NCBI GenBank assembly: GCA_964404035.1
Contig: CAYOIT010000060.1
Span: 1 to 25,444, forward strand
Source of the DNA: CAMBRF01 sp964404035
Lineage (GTDB): Bacteria > Verrucomicrobiota > Kiritimatiellia > CAIKKV01 > CAITUY01
Length of the DNA: 25,444 bases
Direction: 5' to 3'
Part shown: in pieces, positions 14,701 to 23,257 of the stretch
How positions within the stretch are numbered: the stretch's first letter is position 1
Layout: each line of letters opens with the position of its first letter
Position numbers and translations under genes: made by a program
The notes under the pieces: model-generated
What the model was told of the DNA's origin: nothing
The model's database searches: none
The model's input: only the letters and a program-made list of their open reading frames with translations

Positions 14701-17700
14701 TGTACCACCCGCGCCGGCCGGTCGCAGTCGGAGGCGAGGGCTATCTGGACGGCGAGGATGAGTTTATCGAGTTGCAGAACGTTGGCGCCGCGCCGGTCGG
14801 TTTGGCCGGCCTGCATTTCACGCAAGGCATAGCGTTCGATTTCACGGAAGGCGCGGTGCCCGTTCTGAATTCGGGCGACTACGTGCTGGTGGTGAGGAAC
14901 ATCGCCGCGTTCACAAACCGGTATCCGACGGTTCCGGCGCAGCGGATCGCGGGTGCGTTCTCCTTTCCGTCAACCAGTCTCGACAACGTTGGCGAGAAGA
15001 TCGCGATCGAAGACGCGGCCGGACGCACGGTCGTGTCCTTCACCTACAACAACAGTTGGCTGGTAGCGACCGATGGCGCCGGCCATTCGCTGGTTCCACT
15101 GCCGGGCGTGGCGCAGGCGGACGGCGAACTGGACTATCCCGGCAACTGGAAAGCCAGCGTGTACATCGGTGGGTCGCCGGGACAGGCTGAACCGGCCGCG
15201 CCGGCCGCATCGCTGGTGCTGAACGAGATTCTGGCCCATACCGATCCCGACAATGACTGGGTCGAACTGTACAACACGACCGCCGCGCCGATCACACTGG
15301 GAGCGGGGTGGTATCTGAGTGACGAGGTGTCGAATCTGGCGAAGTGGCAGATTCCGGCCGCCAGCGTGATTGCGGCGTATGGGTGGCGCTGGTGGGATGA
15401 GATCACGGGCTTTCACACGAATCTGGTCGCCGGATTCGGTCTGGACAAGGCGGGGGAGCAGGTCCTGCTTTCCTATCTGCCCGGTGCGGGCACCGGCGGT
15501 CTGGACCGCGTGGTGGATGCGGTGTCCTTCCGGGGCGAGGAGAACGGCGCACCGCTCGTCCGGTATCCCGATGGAGCGGCGTCCTGGTTCGATGGGGTTC
15601 CGACTCCGGGCGCGTCAAACCGGCTGGCCGCCGCCGGGGTGGTGATTGACGAGGTGATGTACCACCCGGCGCCGACCGTGGCCAATCCCGAGAACAACGA
15701 AAACGACGAATATGTGGAGTTGCACAATCCGACGGCACAGGCGATCGGGTTTACGAATATCGTCCACGACGTGGGCGGCGCCTGGCGTCTGGCCGGAGGC
15801 ATTGGCTATCTGTTCCCCAGTAACACAGTCCTGCCGGCAGGTGGGCGGCTGGTCGTCGTCTCATTCGATCCGGCGACCAACAGCGCGTCTCGTGCCGCTT
15901 TTCTGGCCGCGTACGGGCTGACGAACGGCCAGATTCGCCTGGCGGGCCCGTATTCCGGACATCTGGACAACCAGAGCGACACGGTGCGGCTGGAGCGGCC
16001 GGTATTGGGCGATCCACCGGCGCCGCTCGATGCCATTTCGTGGCATGTGATTGACCAGGTCTGGTATTACGACGCAGCCCCTTGGCCACCCCTCGCCGAT
16101 GGAGCCGGAAGATCGTTGCAGCGGCGCCCCTTGAGGGGATGGGGAAACGAACCGGTAAACTGGACGGCCGCATTGCGGCCCACCCCCGGGGCGCGGGCCG
16201 CAAAGATCGTGCTCTGCGCGCCGACGAACGGCGCCGTCTTCCGGATGCCGTTGTCCGTGGCGGTCGCCGCCGAAGTGGACACGAACTGGGTGGCCGGCGC
16301 CGTGCAAGCGGTGGATTTCTACGATGGAACGAACCGTCTGTGCTCCGACACGAATGCTCCGTACGGTTTTACGCTCAGCGGCAGCACCGCCCCCGGTGTC
16401 CACATGCTGAAAGCGATCCTGATCGACGGCGAGGGTTCCAACGCGTCGCCGAGGGTCGCGATCACGGTCCCCGATCCCGCCAATGAAACCACGCTGACGG
16501 TCATGAGAACCGCGGGCGGCACCGTAGCGCCAGGCGGCACCCTCATTGTGACCAAGGGCGCGGCGACGGCGCTTGTCGCGACCCCCCTCTCCGGGTACGC
16601 CTTCGCGAACTGGACGGTCATGCAGGGCGCGGCGGCGATCGCGAACCGCGAAGCCGCCAGCACCGCCATCGCCATTTCGGCTCCGGCAACGATCCTGGCC
16701 AACTTCACGGCTTTCCGGTGCAAGGGCGGAACGGTGACGAACGACACGTCGAACGGCACCAATTTCACGATCCACATCTTCACGGAGGCGGGAACCACCA
16801 ACATCAACGTCACGGGGGCCGGCACGGTTGACGTCTATGCGTGGGGCGGCGGCGGCGGCGGCCAAACAGCCGGTTCGGGCGGTGGCGGCGGGGCGGCCCA
16901 TGGCACGGTAACGCTGGTTCCAGGAACGTATGCAGTCGTCGTTGGCGGTGGCGGACAATGTCGGGATTACCCTTCGCCCGGTGGCCCTGGCGATCCTGTT
17001 CCTGGAGGCGGAGGGTTGGCGGCACAACTGGGAGGTTCCGGTCAGGGTGGCGGCTTTTCCGGGATCTTCTCCAACTCTCCCCGCCAGGCCAATGCGATGT
17101 TGATAGCAGGCGCCGGCGGCGGGGGCGGTTACGCGGGAGATGGCGGCGCCGGCGGCGGAACAAGCGGATCTGGTGGCAGTGGCAGCAACCCGGGAGGCGG
17201 GGGTACCCAATCGGCTGGCGGCGCCGGCGGTAACGGCACTTCCGGCCCGGGTTCGCCTTTGCAGGGCGGTACGGCGGGAAGGGATGGCGATCAGGGCGGT
17301 GGCGGGGGTGGTGGCGGGGGCTACTACGGCGGCGGTGCAGGTTACAATGGTGACGATCCGGCCGGGAACTCCGGTGGCGGCGGTGGTTCAGCCTACTACA
17401 ACCCGACGCGTGTTTCTTCCGCCACCTTGACCGCCGGCTCTGGGGCGACACCCGGTGACTCCAGCAATCCTCTCAGAGGCTCTGCCGGCAGCGGCGGTGC
17501 GCAAGGCAATGCGGGCGCTCAGGGCATCGTGATCATCCGGTACGTTACCCCGGCAGTCGACAGTGACCTCCCCTCCATCGAGAACCGGCCCGCTACCAAC
17601 GTGACGGCGACCTCGGCGACGTTGAAAGGCTATCTGTCCAGCACCGGGAGCGCGGCCACCGCGGTGTGGGTATACTGGGGCGGCACGGACCAGACCACCA

Positions 17701-20477
17701 GCGCGGCTCGCTGGGATTACACGAACTTCTTCGGCACCAACACGGTCGGGGCCAAGACCTATACGACCAACACGGCCGCCATGGGCATGACGCTCGCCAA
17801 GGGCGCGATCTATTACTACAACTTCTACGCCCAGAATGCCTCCGGCGTTATGTGGGCCACGACGGCCGGGTCGCAGAGATTCATCACGCTCGGGAACCCG
17901 GTCGTGACTTTGTCCGCCCCCACGGCGATCGGCGAGAGTACGGGGACCATCAACGGCACGCTGACCTCGGATGGCGGCTATGCGACGACGGTGTACCTGT
18001 GCTGGGGCACCAACGATTGCGGCGACGCCTCGACGAGCGCCTGGCCGAACGTCGCAGGCTTCGGCACGAAGACCAGCGGGCAATCGGCCTCCACCAATCT
18101 CACCGGCCTGCTCTGGGGGCTGCGCTACTGGTATCGCGCCTACGCGACCAATGCCGACGGCGATGCCTGGTCGGCGGCGACGAACTTCGTGACGCTCGCG
18201 ATGCCCGGCGAAGCCTACGTGCCAGGACTTTGCGTTCGTGCATGGAAGAATGGTGACAATGTAGCCGATCTTGATTCCGCGCGGTATAACCTGGCCAGTC
18301 CGAGCCCCGCACCCAACGACACCACGGCCGCTGGCACGATCGGTTACGCCACGGAGTCCATTGACATGAACGGCGACGACGCCGAGCACTTCGGAGCCGG
18401 GCGGAAGAGCGGCGTGCCGGACAGCAGCACGCGCCCGACCGGTTATGGAGATCAATACTGTGTGGAATATCGGGGCAACCTGCTGGTGTCCGGCGGAACC
18501 TATTGCTTTGCGACAACCAGCGACGATGGGAGTTCCCTGTGGATCGATCCGGCAACGGACAATCCGTCCTATTCAACAGCTACCGTGCAGAATGACGGAT
18601 GGCAGGGCATGACGGCCAGGAGTTCCTCCCAGATTGCGCTATCGGCGGGTTACCACGACATCATCGTGCGCCACTACGAAGGAGGCGGCGAGAACGGTCT
18701 GCAAGTCCAGTGGGATCCGGCGGGTGGGACGAGTTGGACCGCGATTCCAGGCGCGAATTTCTTCCATCTTGTCGCGGGCGCTGCGACGACCGCCGGCATC
18801 ACCAACACCGGGGCCACGGCGGTGCAGCCGACGCAGGCGACGCTGAACGGGACGTTGATGGGCACCAACGCGTATTTCGAGGTGTGGGCGTACTGGGGCG
18901 AGACCGACGGCACGAACAACCCGGCGGCCTGGACCCACTCGTCTTACGTGGGCGCATTCACACTGACCGACGGAACGATCTCTTCAAACATCGCCTATAC
19001 GGTGTCGTCTGGCATCGGCGCGAAGAAAGGCTACTGGTACACCTTCCGCGCGACCAACGCGGCGACGAACGTCTGGGCGTCGCCATCCAGAAGATTCGGC
19101 CGCCCGATCGTCACCGTCTCCGCCGCCACGGGGATCGGCGTGGGCAAGGGGACGATCAGAGGCAAGCTGGTATCCGACGGCGGCGACACGACGACCGTCT
19201 ATCTCTGCTGGGGCACGACTGATTTCAGGTCATTCGCGACGAGCGACTGGCCGAACGTCGTAGGCTTCGGCACGAAGACGGGCGGAGAATCCGTCTTCAC
19301 CAACCTCACCGGCCTCATCTCCGGCCGGCGCTACTGGTATCGCGCGTACGCCATCAATGCCGCTGGCGTCGGCTGGTCGTCGCCGACGAACTTCCTGACG
19401 GGCGGCGGCGGTGGCAACCAGGCGCCGACGATCAACACGCCGGCCTGGGCGGACCCGAACCCGGTGACGCCGCCGGCGGGGACCACGGTGCACGTCGGGG
19501 CCAGCGATCCGGACGGCGACCCCATCACCTACTTGTGGAGCAAGGTTAGCGGGCCGGGCACGGCGACGTTTGCCGCGCCGGCCGCGGCGGACAGCGGCGT
19601 GAGCTTCAGCGCGGCGGGCCGCTATGTCCTGCGCGTGACGGTGAGCGATAATCGCGGTGGGAGCGCGACCAGCGACGTCACCGTGACGGCGCCGCTGCCT
19701 GGAACAATCAGTTTCGACGCGTCATCCTATGTCGCGCTCGAGGGGACCACGCTGAAGGCTGGCGTGAAGCGGAGCCAGGGTGCGGCGGGGACGGTTTCGG
19801 TGCAGTACTGGATGAAGCCCAAAACGGCGTTAGCCTGGCAGGACTACACGCCCAAAAGCGGGACGCTGACCTGGACAGACGGACAGACGGCCTCCAAGAT
19901 GATCAAGATCCCCATCCGGGCGGATGGCCAGGCGGAAGGCAACGAAACATTCCAGGTTATGCTTACGGCGCCGGTTGGCGCAACCCTGGTGGCGCCCTTT
20001 AAGGCAACGGTTACGATAACCGGAAACAATAAGGGCGGCGCGGTGGACGGGGATGCCGTTTCCACGCGCATGGCCAGTCTGGCCGATGCGGTTGATGCGG
20101 AGGAACTGACCTGGTTCACGGCGCCCCTGGCGGCCTGGACAAAACAGGCCGGCGTGACTGCGGATGGCGTGGACGCCGCCGTGAGCGGAGCGTCCGCGCC
20201 TGACCAGGTGTCCTGGCTCCAGGCGGACGTGGAGGGCCCGGGCACGCTGGACTACGACTGGCTGGTCCGGGGCAGGGGGCTTGACGCGGGCTTGTTGATC
20301 GTGGACGGCAGGGTCTTCCGGACCCTGGGCTCGGGCTTCATCTGGACACACGAGACGATCCCCGTTGAGGCCGGCGTGCATGCCATCCGATGGGTCTTTG
20401 CGGGCGAATCGCGTTTGATTCAGGGGGCGGCTTACCTGGATCGGGTCAGCTGGAAGCCCGGTCCGCTGGCGCCGTAG
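11784..20477 (+). CDS. Giant secreted CotH-kinase/lamin-tail multidomain protein
   Basis: 2897 residues with a Sec signal peptide (MKR, then a hydrophobic core ending AGMGMA, about residues 1-24). Approximate domain order: jelly-roll carbohydrate-binding-like 25-190; lamin tail 199-330; chitobiase C-terminal-like 353-433; CotH kinase-like 477-871; chitobiase-like 875-963; lamin tails 966-1133, 1143-1263 and 1284-1463; bacterial Ig 1474-1568; InlB-type repeat 1568-1643; glycine-rich 1650-1926; FN3-like 1928-2138; PA14 2143-2331; FN3-like 2336-2539; PKD-like 2545-2638; Calx-beta 2639-2753; C-terminal lectin-like 2754-2897. The CotH part shows NGLYWGLYNLVE (627-638), Asp728 and the WDAE acidic pair Asp754/Glu756, proposed metal-binding positions. 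CotH proteins phosphorylate proteins, so this may be a surface or secreted kinase-adhesin. There is no sorting signal, PEP-CTERM or RTX repeat. The Shine-Dalgarno is weak (GAGGAAG about 13 bases ahead). Confidence 0.92.
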   Translation: MKRQWVWRWMFRLALAWVAGMGMAADETLVASGAACRYRVPTSGVDGTDWTARAFNDASWSLGNSGLGYDTGDLSYVPLFGATVPPGTVSFYARFAFAVQNATNYSSLTLRVKYDDGFIAYLNGAEVARANAPANAGHNSVAASGHDDSQALVYQDFDLSSFVSRLAPGTNVLAIHALNLDSSGDMLILPELQAGLPEVVTNLVINEFMALNNSTIKNSLGKYEDWIELYNPNVSSVSLRGWYLTDDAGNLKKWKFPTHAASSIPGKGYLLVWADENANSMIGDELHASFKLAGDGEYVALVKADGVTVVSAYAPIQQYDDMSYGIGLTGEHRYFTVATPGAGNAFSSPRNEVAEVKFSPKRGVFPQVVPPVTARCDTTGSQIRYTTKAKPPTVTSALYTNPFVFANTAIIRAAGFKSGWAPSGIDTHSYIVLNDVLNQSATPPSGYPTNWAGYAADYGMDPTIVSGSRAALKRALTFLPTLSLVTPQANLFAPATGIYVNPGGRGDEWERPASAEWIEADNTSTFQTDCGLRIQGGYFREMDVTRKKSLMLQFRRTYGEGRLHEDLFSGNAVNSFNDLSLRAGANDAWNGWGQERTQYIGDEFVRRTHLAMGGVSSHGRFVHLYLNGLYWGLYNLVERVSGDFAAAYCGGRADTWDLISQAGVEEGDGAAWDAMDSVLADNQGSNETYQRVQGNNPDGTRNPAYPVYLDVGNYIDYMLVEYWSANIDWPWNNWRAFRDRNDAVSTGFKFAVWDAEAGLGTWGDLGSDVTDSADGVAVIQSRLAGNAEYRLRFADHVQKHLFNGGPLSQAVTIPRYQALAAEIEPAVIAESARWGDQDGGASHTVAEWRAMRDYVLNTFLPQRPAEFMQQLIKRGLYPAVDAPVFSCFGVLFANRLNLAMTAAEPVYYTLDNSDPRQYGTGAAVGTLYTNSVALTRTARVKARARSAGGEWSALTETVFTLAEKPDLRVTELMYHPRRPVAVGGEGYLDGEDEFIELQNVGAAPVGLAGLHFTQGIAFDFTEGAVPVLNSGDYVLVVRNIAAFTNRYPTVPAQRIAGAFSFPSTSLDNVGEKIAIEDAAGRTVVSFTYNNSWLVATDGAGHSLVPLPGVAQADGELDYPGNWKASVYIGGSPGQAEPAAPAASLVLNEILAHTDPDNDWVELYNTTAAPITLGAGWYLSDEVSNLAKWQIPAASVIAAYGWRWWDEITGFHTNLVAGFGLDKAGEQVLLSYLPGAGTGGLDRVVDAVSFRGEENGAPLVRYPDGAASWFDGVPTPGASNRLAAAGVVIDEVMYHPAPTVANPENNENDEYVELHNPTAQAIGFTNIVHDVGGAWRLAGGIGYLFPSNTVLPAGGRLVVVSFDPATNSASRAAFLAAYGLTNGQIRLAGPYSGHLDNQSDTVRLERPVLGDPPAPLDAISWHVIDQVWYYDAAPWPPLADGAGRSLQRRPLRGWGNEPVNWTAALRPTPGARAAKIVLCAPTNGAVFRMPLSVAVAAEVDTNWVAGAVQAVDFYDGTNRLCSDTNAPYGFTLSGSTAPGVHMLKAILIDGEGSNASPRVAITVPDPANETTLTVMRTAGGTVAPGGTLIVTKGAATALVATPLSGYAFANWTVMQGAAAIANREAASTAIAISAPATILANFTAFRCKGGTVTNDTSNGTNFTIHIFTEAGTTNINVTGAGTVDVYAWGGGGGGQTAGSGGGGGAAHGTVTLVPGTYAVVVGGGGQCRDYPSPGGPGDPVPGGGGLAAQLGGSGQGGGFSGIFSNSPRQANAMLIAGAGGGGGYAGDGGAGGGTSGSGGSGSNPGGGGTQSAGGAGGNGTSGPGSPLQGGTAGRDGDQGGGGGGGGGYYGGGAGYNGDDPAGNSGGGGGSAYYNPTRVSSATLTAGSGATPGDSSNPLRGSAGSGGAQGNAGAQGIVIIRYVTPAVDSDLPSIENRPATNVTATSATLKGYLSSTGSAATAVWVYWGGTDQTTSAARWDYTNFFGTNTVGAKTYTTNTAAMGMTLAKGAIYYYNFYAQNASGVMWATTAGSQRFITLGNPVVTLSAPTAIGESTGTINGTLTSDGGYATTVYLCWGTNDCGDASTSAWPNVAGFGTKTSGQSASTNLTGLLWGLRYWYRAYATNADGDAWSAATNFVTLAMPGEAYVPGLCVRAWKNGDNVADLDSARYNLASPSPAPNDTTAAGTIGYATESIDMNGDDAEHFGAGRKSGVPDSSTRPTGYGDQYCVEYRGNLLVSGGTYCFATTSDDGSSLWIDPATDNPSYSTATVQNDGWQGMTARSSSQIALSAGYHDIIVRHYEGGGENGLQVQWDPAGGTSWTAIPGANFFHLVAGAATTAGITNTGATAVQPTQATLNGTLMGTNAYFEVWAYWGETDGTNNPAAWTHSSYVGAFTLTDGTISSNIAYTVSSGIGAKKGYWYTFRATNAATNVWASPSRRFGRPIVTVSAATGIGVGKGTIRGKLVSDGGDTTTVYLCWGTTDFRSFATSDWPNVVGFGTKTGGESVFTNLTGLISGRRYWYRAYAINAAGVGWSSPTNFLTGGGGGNQAPTINTPAWADPNPVTPPAGTTVHVGASDPDGDPITYLWSKVSGPGTATFAAPAAADSGVSFSAAGRYVLRVTVSDNRGGSATSDVTVTAPLPGTISFDASSYVALEGTTLKAGVKRSQGAAGTVSVQYWMKPKTALAWQDYTPKSGTLTWTDGQTASKMIKIPIRADGQAEGNETFQVMLTAPVGATLVAPFKATVTITGNNKGGAVDGDAVSTRMASLADAVDAEELTWFTAPLAAWTKQAGVTADGVDAAVSGASAPDQVSWLQADVEGPGTLDYDWLVRGRGLDAGLLIVDGRVFRTLGSGFIWTHETIPVEAGVHAIRWVFAGESRLIQGAAYLDRVSWKPGPLAP
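17898..18195 (+). repeat. FN3-like module repeat, first copy
   Basis: This segment of the giant gene encodes a module with the landmarks TVYLCWGT, WPNV.GFGTKT, NLTGL and RYWYRAYA.NA. It is repeated at 19110-19407 with the same order and spacing and close DNA similarity, so it is a duplicated domain. Related, more divergent modules precede each copy (17565-17895 and 18790-19105), which suggests duplication of a two-module unit around the PA14 domain. Confidence 0.75.
19110..19407 (+). repeat. FN3-like module repeat, second copy
   Basis: This is the second copy of the module at 17898-18195 (TVYLCWGT, WPNVVGFGTKTGGES, YWYRAYAINA). It is separated from the first by the PA14 domain and one divergent module, and is followed by a GGGGG linker and the PKD-like domain. 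Confidence 0.75.
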
Positions 20478-20492
20478 GCAACGGTTCTCCAG

Positions 20493-20542
20493 GGTGAAAA
20501 TGCTCGACTTTCGGGCACTCTTTCACCTAAGATTTATTTTTT
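20493..20542 (+). terminator. Hairpin with T-rich tail after the giant gene
   Basis: GGTGAAA (20493-20499) pairs with TTTCACC (20521-20527). Inside, GCTCGA (20502-20507) pairs with TCGGGC (20511-20516) around a CTT loop. A T-rich run follows (20533-20542). This is a plausible intrinsic terminator 16 bases after the stop codon. It would separate or attenuate transcription into the HlyD-TolC-VTC-DUF4956 genes. Confidence 0.6.
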
Positions 20543-20583
20543 AATGAAGGCGGGAACGTTTCTGAAGAATAACGGGTTTTCTT

Positions 20584-21762
20584 ATGACTGACACCACTGC
20601 CTTTCGTCGGCGGACGTTACGGAGTCACCCTCGGATCTGGCTGCAGAGATTGTTTCGAAGCTGGACGCTGCTGGTCTGGTTGGCGGTCGCATTGGCTGCT
20701 ATTTACCTGGCAACCACCAATGTGCGGTTCGGCGAGATTCTCGGCGTGGTCGAGACTGTGGCGGAACCTGTGGCGCCTCTGGAAACGGCCCGGCTGGTCA
20801 GCGTGAAAGTCACACCCGGACAATCCGTGAAGGTCGGGGACATCCTGGCCACCATGGATACGTCGCTGGTGGATGCCGAATTGCGGGTGGCGGATGCGCA
20901 GATGGCGGAGGCGCGCGACACGGTTTCCACGTACCAAAACGATATGCTGCAAATGGTCCAGAAATGCGAAACGGCCATTCTGGATGCCGAAACCGCGCTG
21001 GAAACCACAACGATCCAGCAGGCACGCGACACGGCCGAGCTGGCGGAACTGAAGAAGGAGCAGCAGCGTCGCGAGGATCTCCTGGCCAAGCGTCTGGTGA
21101 GCGAAGAGTTGGCCTGCGCGCTGCGTCCGGTGATTGCGGGGCTAACGCAGAGCCTGGCCGCGAGTCCGGCGATGATCCAGGTGCAGGCGCGCCGGCTGGA
21201 GCAGGCGAAGAAGGCACGCGACGAGATGAAAGTCTGGTTGCGGGTTGACGCCGCCAAGGATGTGAGCGCCGCCATTCGCGAGAAAGTCAAGGCCATGCTG
21301 GTGATTGCCGAATCAAAGCGCAACCTGATCAACCTGCGACGCGAGAGCTATGTTTTGCGTGCCACGCGGGAAGGTATCGTTTCGCAGATCCGGCACAATC
21401 CCGGCGATATCGTCGTGGCGGCTGATCCGGTGCTGCGGGTTATTCCAGGACCGGATCATATTGCGGGATTCCTGCCGGAAATCCAACTTAGCGAACTGAA
21501 GGTGGGCGAGCGCGTCTTGATCACGCGGCGAACCGGCCTGGGCGCGCCTGTCCACGCCGTGGTGGAATCCATCGGCCCGGAAGTGCAGACGCTGCCCGCA
21601 CGTCTCGCGCCGATTCGTGGCCAGCCCCTGCGTGGACGCCGCGTCATGGTGAAGCTGGCGGACGGGCATAACTTTATTCCCGGCGAGACGGTGACGATTA
21701 GCAGTACGCAGTCGTCCTGGACTCGTTTCGAGCAGCAGGTGGCGCGATTCTTTCGCCGATAG
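20584..21762 (+). CDS. HlyD-type periplasmic adaptor (membrane fusion protein)
   Basis: 392 residues. A cytoplasmic basic N-terminus is followed by one transmembrane helix (about 26-44). The first lipoyl half is at about 66-93 (ARLVSVKVTPGQSVKVGDIL), then a long alpha-helical hairpin rich in A, E, K and R at about 95-250. The second lipoyl half is at about 256-287 (REGIVSQIRHNPGDIVVAAD) and a beta-barrel domain reaches the C-terminus. Such proteins link an inner-membrane exporter to a TolC-type outer-membrane channel, and the partner is encoded 18 bases downstream. No ABC ATPase or RND pump gene is present, so the inner-membrane component must be elsewhere or of another kind. ATG 20584 lacks a clear Shine-Dalgarno. 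An export role for the giant protein is inferred from proximity only. Confidence 0.9.
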   Translation: MTDTTAFRRRTLRSHPRIWLQRLFRSWTLLVWLAVALAAIYLATTNVRFGEILGVVETVAEPVAPLETARLVSVKVTPGQSVKVGDILATMDTSLVDAELRVADAQMAEARDTVSTYQNDMLQMVQKCETAILDAETALETTTIQQARDTAELAELKKEQQRREDLLAKRLVSEELACALRPVIAGLTQSLAASPAMIQVQARRLEQAKKARDEMKVWLRVDAAKDVSAAIREKVKAMLVIAESKRNLINLRRESYVLRATREGIVSQIRHNPGDIVVAADPVLRVIPGPDHIAGFLPEIQLSELKVGERVLITRRTGLGAPVHAVVESIGPEVQTLPARLAPIRGQPLRGRRVMVKLADGHNFIPGETVTISSTQSSWTRFEQQVARFFRR

Positions 21763-21780
21763 AAAAGACCCTTGTTCCTT

Positions 21781-23223
21781 ATGACACGCACAGACAACAT
21801 GATCTTTTGCGGCTGGCCTTGCTGGATGGCCCTGTTATCGCTCATGGCAGGCTGCAGGTCGCCGGTGGACTATCAGGCGCCGGATATTGATTTGGCTGCG
21901 GTGGTCTCCGCCGACAGGCAGTCGTTTTCCGCGTATCCCACCGGACCATTGACGCTGGGCGATGCCATCAATCGTGCATGGAACACCAACGGATCGATCG
22001 CGGTGTTGAATGCCGCGTTCGATGTCGCTGTCGAGCGGAAGAAAGTTGCTGGCGATCGGATTGAGCCGGAATTACGGTTGTCCTATGCCGAAGGAACCTC
22101 TGATTCGATCGAGAATCGGCAGGATGTGGCACCGGGGACCGGCATGCGGTATACAAGCACGGACGGCTCGGACAACACGCCGTCCGTCGGGTTGCGTTTT
22201 TTCCCTTCGCATCCCTGGGTTTGCAACGCGCGCGAGTCTGCAGGCGTGGCCAACGCCAACGCGGCCCGACTGGACGTACAAGCCGCCAAATGGGCGGTTG
22301 CCATGCAAGTTTCCCGGCTTTTCACGGATATTCGCTACCAGAACCAGGATGCCGCGATTCTGGATCAACTGGTGGCCGTGCAAGACGACAATCTCAGGCT
22401 TTTCCGCGAACGGGGCCAAGCTGTGACCACGCCGGAGGTTCTGAACGTGATGCAGCGGCGTCTGCAGGCACTGGCTGCCCGTGACCGTGTGCGACGCAAC
22501 CTGCGCGAGAACCGCAGACTCCTGGCGTGGCGCGTCAAACTGCCCGTTGAGCGAATCGTGCTCGCCGACCAGAAAGATCCCCATGTGCTCGTGAACCTGA
22601 AGCCCCTGACGGTTGAGGAGTTGCAGCGGAAGACCCTGTTGTATCGCGCCGATCTGGCGGCCCTGCAGTGGCGAAGCCTGGCAGCCAAGGCGGGGTGTGA
22701 CGAAGTCAAGGCGGAGCGGATACCCTGGTTCAGCTTTGTTCAGGCTTCGTATGCCAGCGGCGAGCAAAGTCAGTTCGCGAGCGATCACGACAGCCTGTCG
22801 CGAAAGACCACGGACAGCGAGGAGTGGCGGGTGGATGCCGGGATCACGCTGCCGCTGTTTTCCTGGTCGAATCATGCGTTGGCGCTTCGCCAGGCGGAGT
22901 ATCGTCTCGCAGACACCGCGTTTCGCGAGGCGATCCGGAGTGTTGAGGATTCGATCCAGGAGAATTTGGAGGCCATGCAGAGTCTGCGGGAGCTGAAGGT
23001 CCAGTATGAGGCGCAGTCCGGACCGGTGCTGCGCGAATTCGAGGCGACGCGGCAAAGTCTTGAAAAGGAAACCGGTGTGTCGCCGGATCAAATGATTGCT
23101 TTGCGCGAGCAACAATTAAATTTGCGCCGATTTGAACTGGAACAGGATTACGAATACCAGAAGGGTGTTCTTGCGCTGGAGGAGGCGATCGGCACGTGGT
23201 TGGCGCCTGTCGAAGCGCGTTGA
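21781..23223 (+). CDS. TolC-family outer-membrane efflux lipoprotein
   Basis: 480 residues from ATG 21781; an in-frame TTG at 21772 is less likely. The N-terminus is a lipoprotein signal ending LMAGC, with Cys25 as the probable lipidated residue. The mature protein has the two-repeat helical layout of outer-membrane efflux proteins: LTLGDAINRAWNTNGSIAVL near the start of repeat one, a long helical region with DNLRLFRERG, then a second repeat (GITLPLFSWSNHALALRQAE, about 360-380) and paired C-terminal helices. It would form the trimeric channel for the HlyD protein encoded just upstream. The Shine-Dalgarno is poor, so translational coupling to hlyD is likely. A VTC-domain gene starts 34 bases later. 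Confidence 0.9.
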   Translation: MTRTDNMIFCGWPCWMALLSLMAGCRSPVDYQAPDIDLAAVVSADRQSFSAYPTGPLTLGDAINRAWNTNGSIAVLNAAFDVAVERKKVAGDRIEPELRLSYAEGTSDSIENRQDVAPGTGMRYTSTDGSDNTPSVGLRFFPSHPWVCNARESAGVANANAARLDVQAAKWAVAMQVSRLFTDIRYQNQDAAILDQLVAVQDDNLRLFRERGQAVTTPEVLNVMQRRLQALAARDRVRRNLRENRRLLAWRVKLPVERIVLADQKDPHVLVNLKPLTVEELQRKTLLYRADLAALQWRSLAAKAGCDEVKAERIPWFSFVQASYASGEQSQFASDHDSLSRKTTDSEEWRVDAGITLPLFSWSNHALALRQAEYRLADTAFREAIRSVEDSIQENLEAMQSLRELKVQYEAQSGPVLREFEATRQSLEKETGVSPDQMIALREQQLNLRRFELEQDYEYQKGVLALEEAIGTWLAPVEAR

Positions 23224-23257
23224 TCGGCATCACGTGTTTCGGGCGGAGTTGAATACG

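Noticed and set aside
15861..17210. Long minus-strand open frame opposite the lamin-tail and glycine-rich regions
   Set aside because: Composition is a mirror of GC-rich repeats, with no recognisable motif or ribosome-binding site; the plus-strand frame is continuous.
16840..17530. Possible RTX calcium-binding nonapeptides or a type I secretion signal in the glycine-rich stretch
   Set aside because: The stretch is GGGGG and GGAGG type without the GGxGxDxLx pattern and lies mid-protein, so it is called a generic glycine-rich domain.
23132..23257. A 42-residue N-terminal extension of the VTC-domain protein overlapping the tolC-like gene
   Set aside because: The extension is arginine-rich out-of-frame tolC sequence. 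ATG 23258 has a Shine-Dalgarno, and the VTC fold begins right after it.
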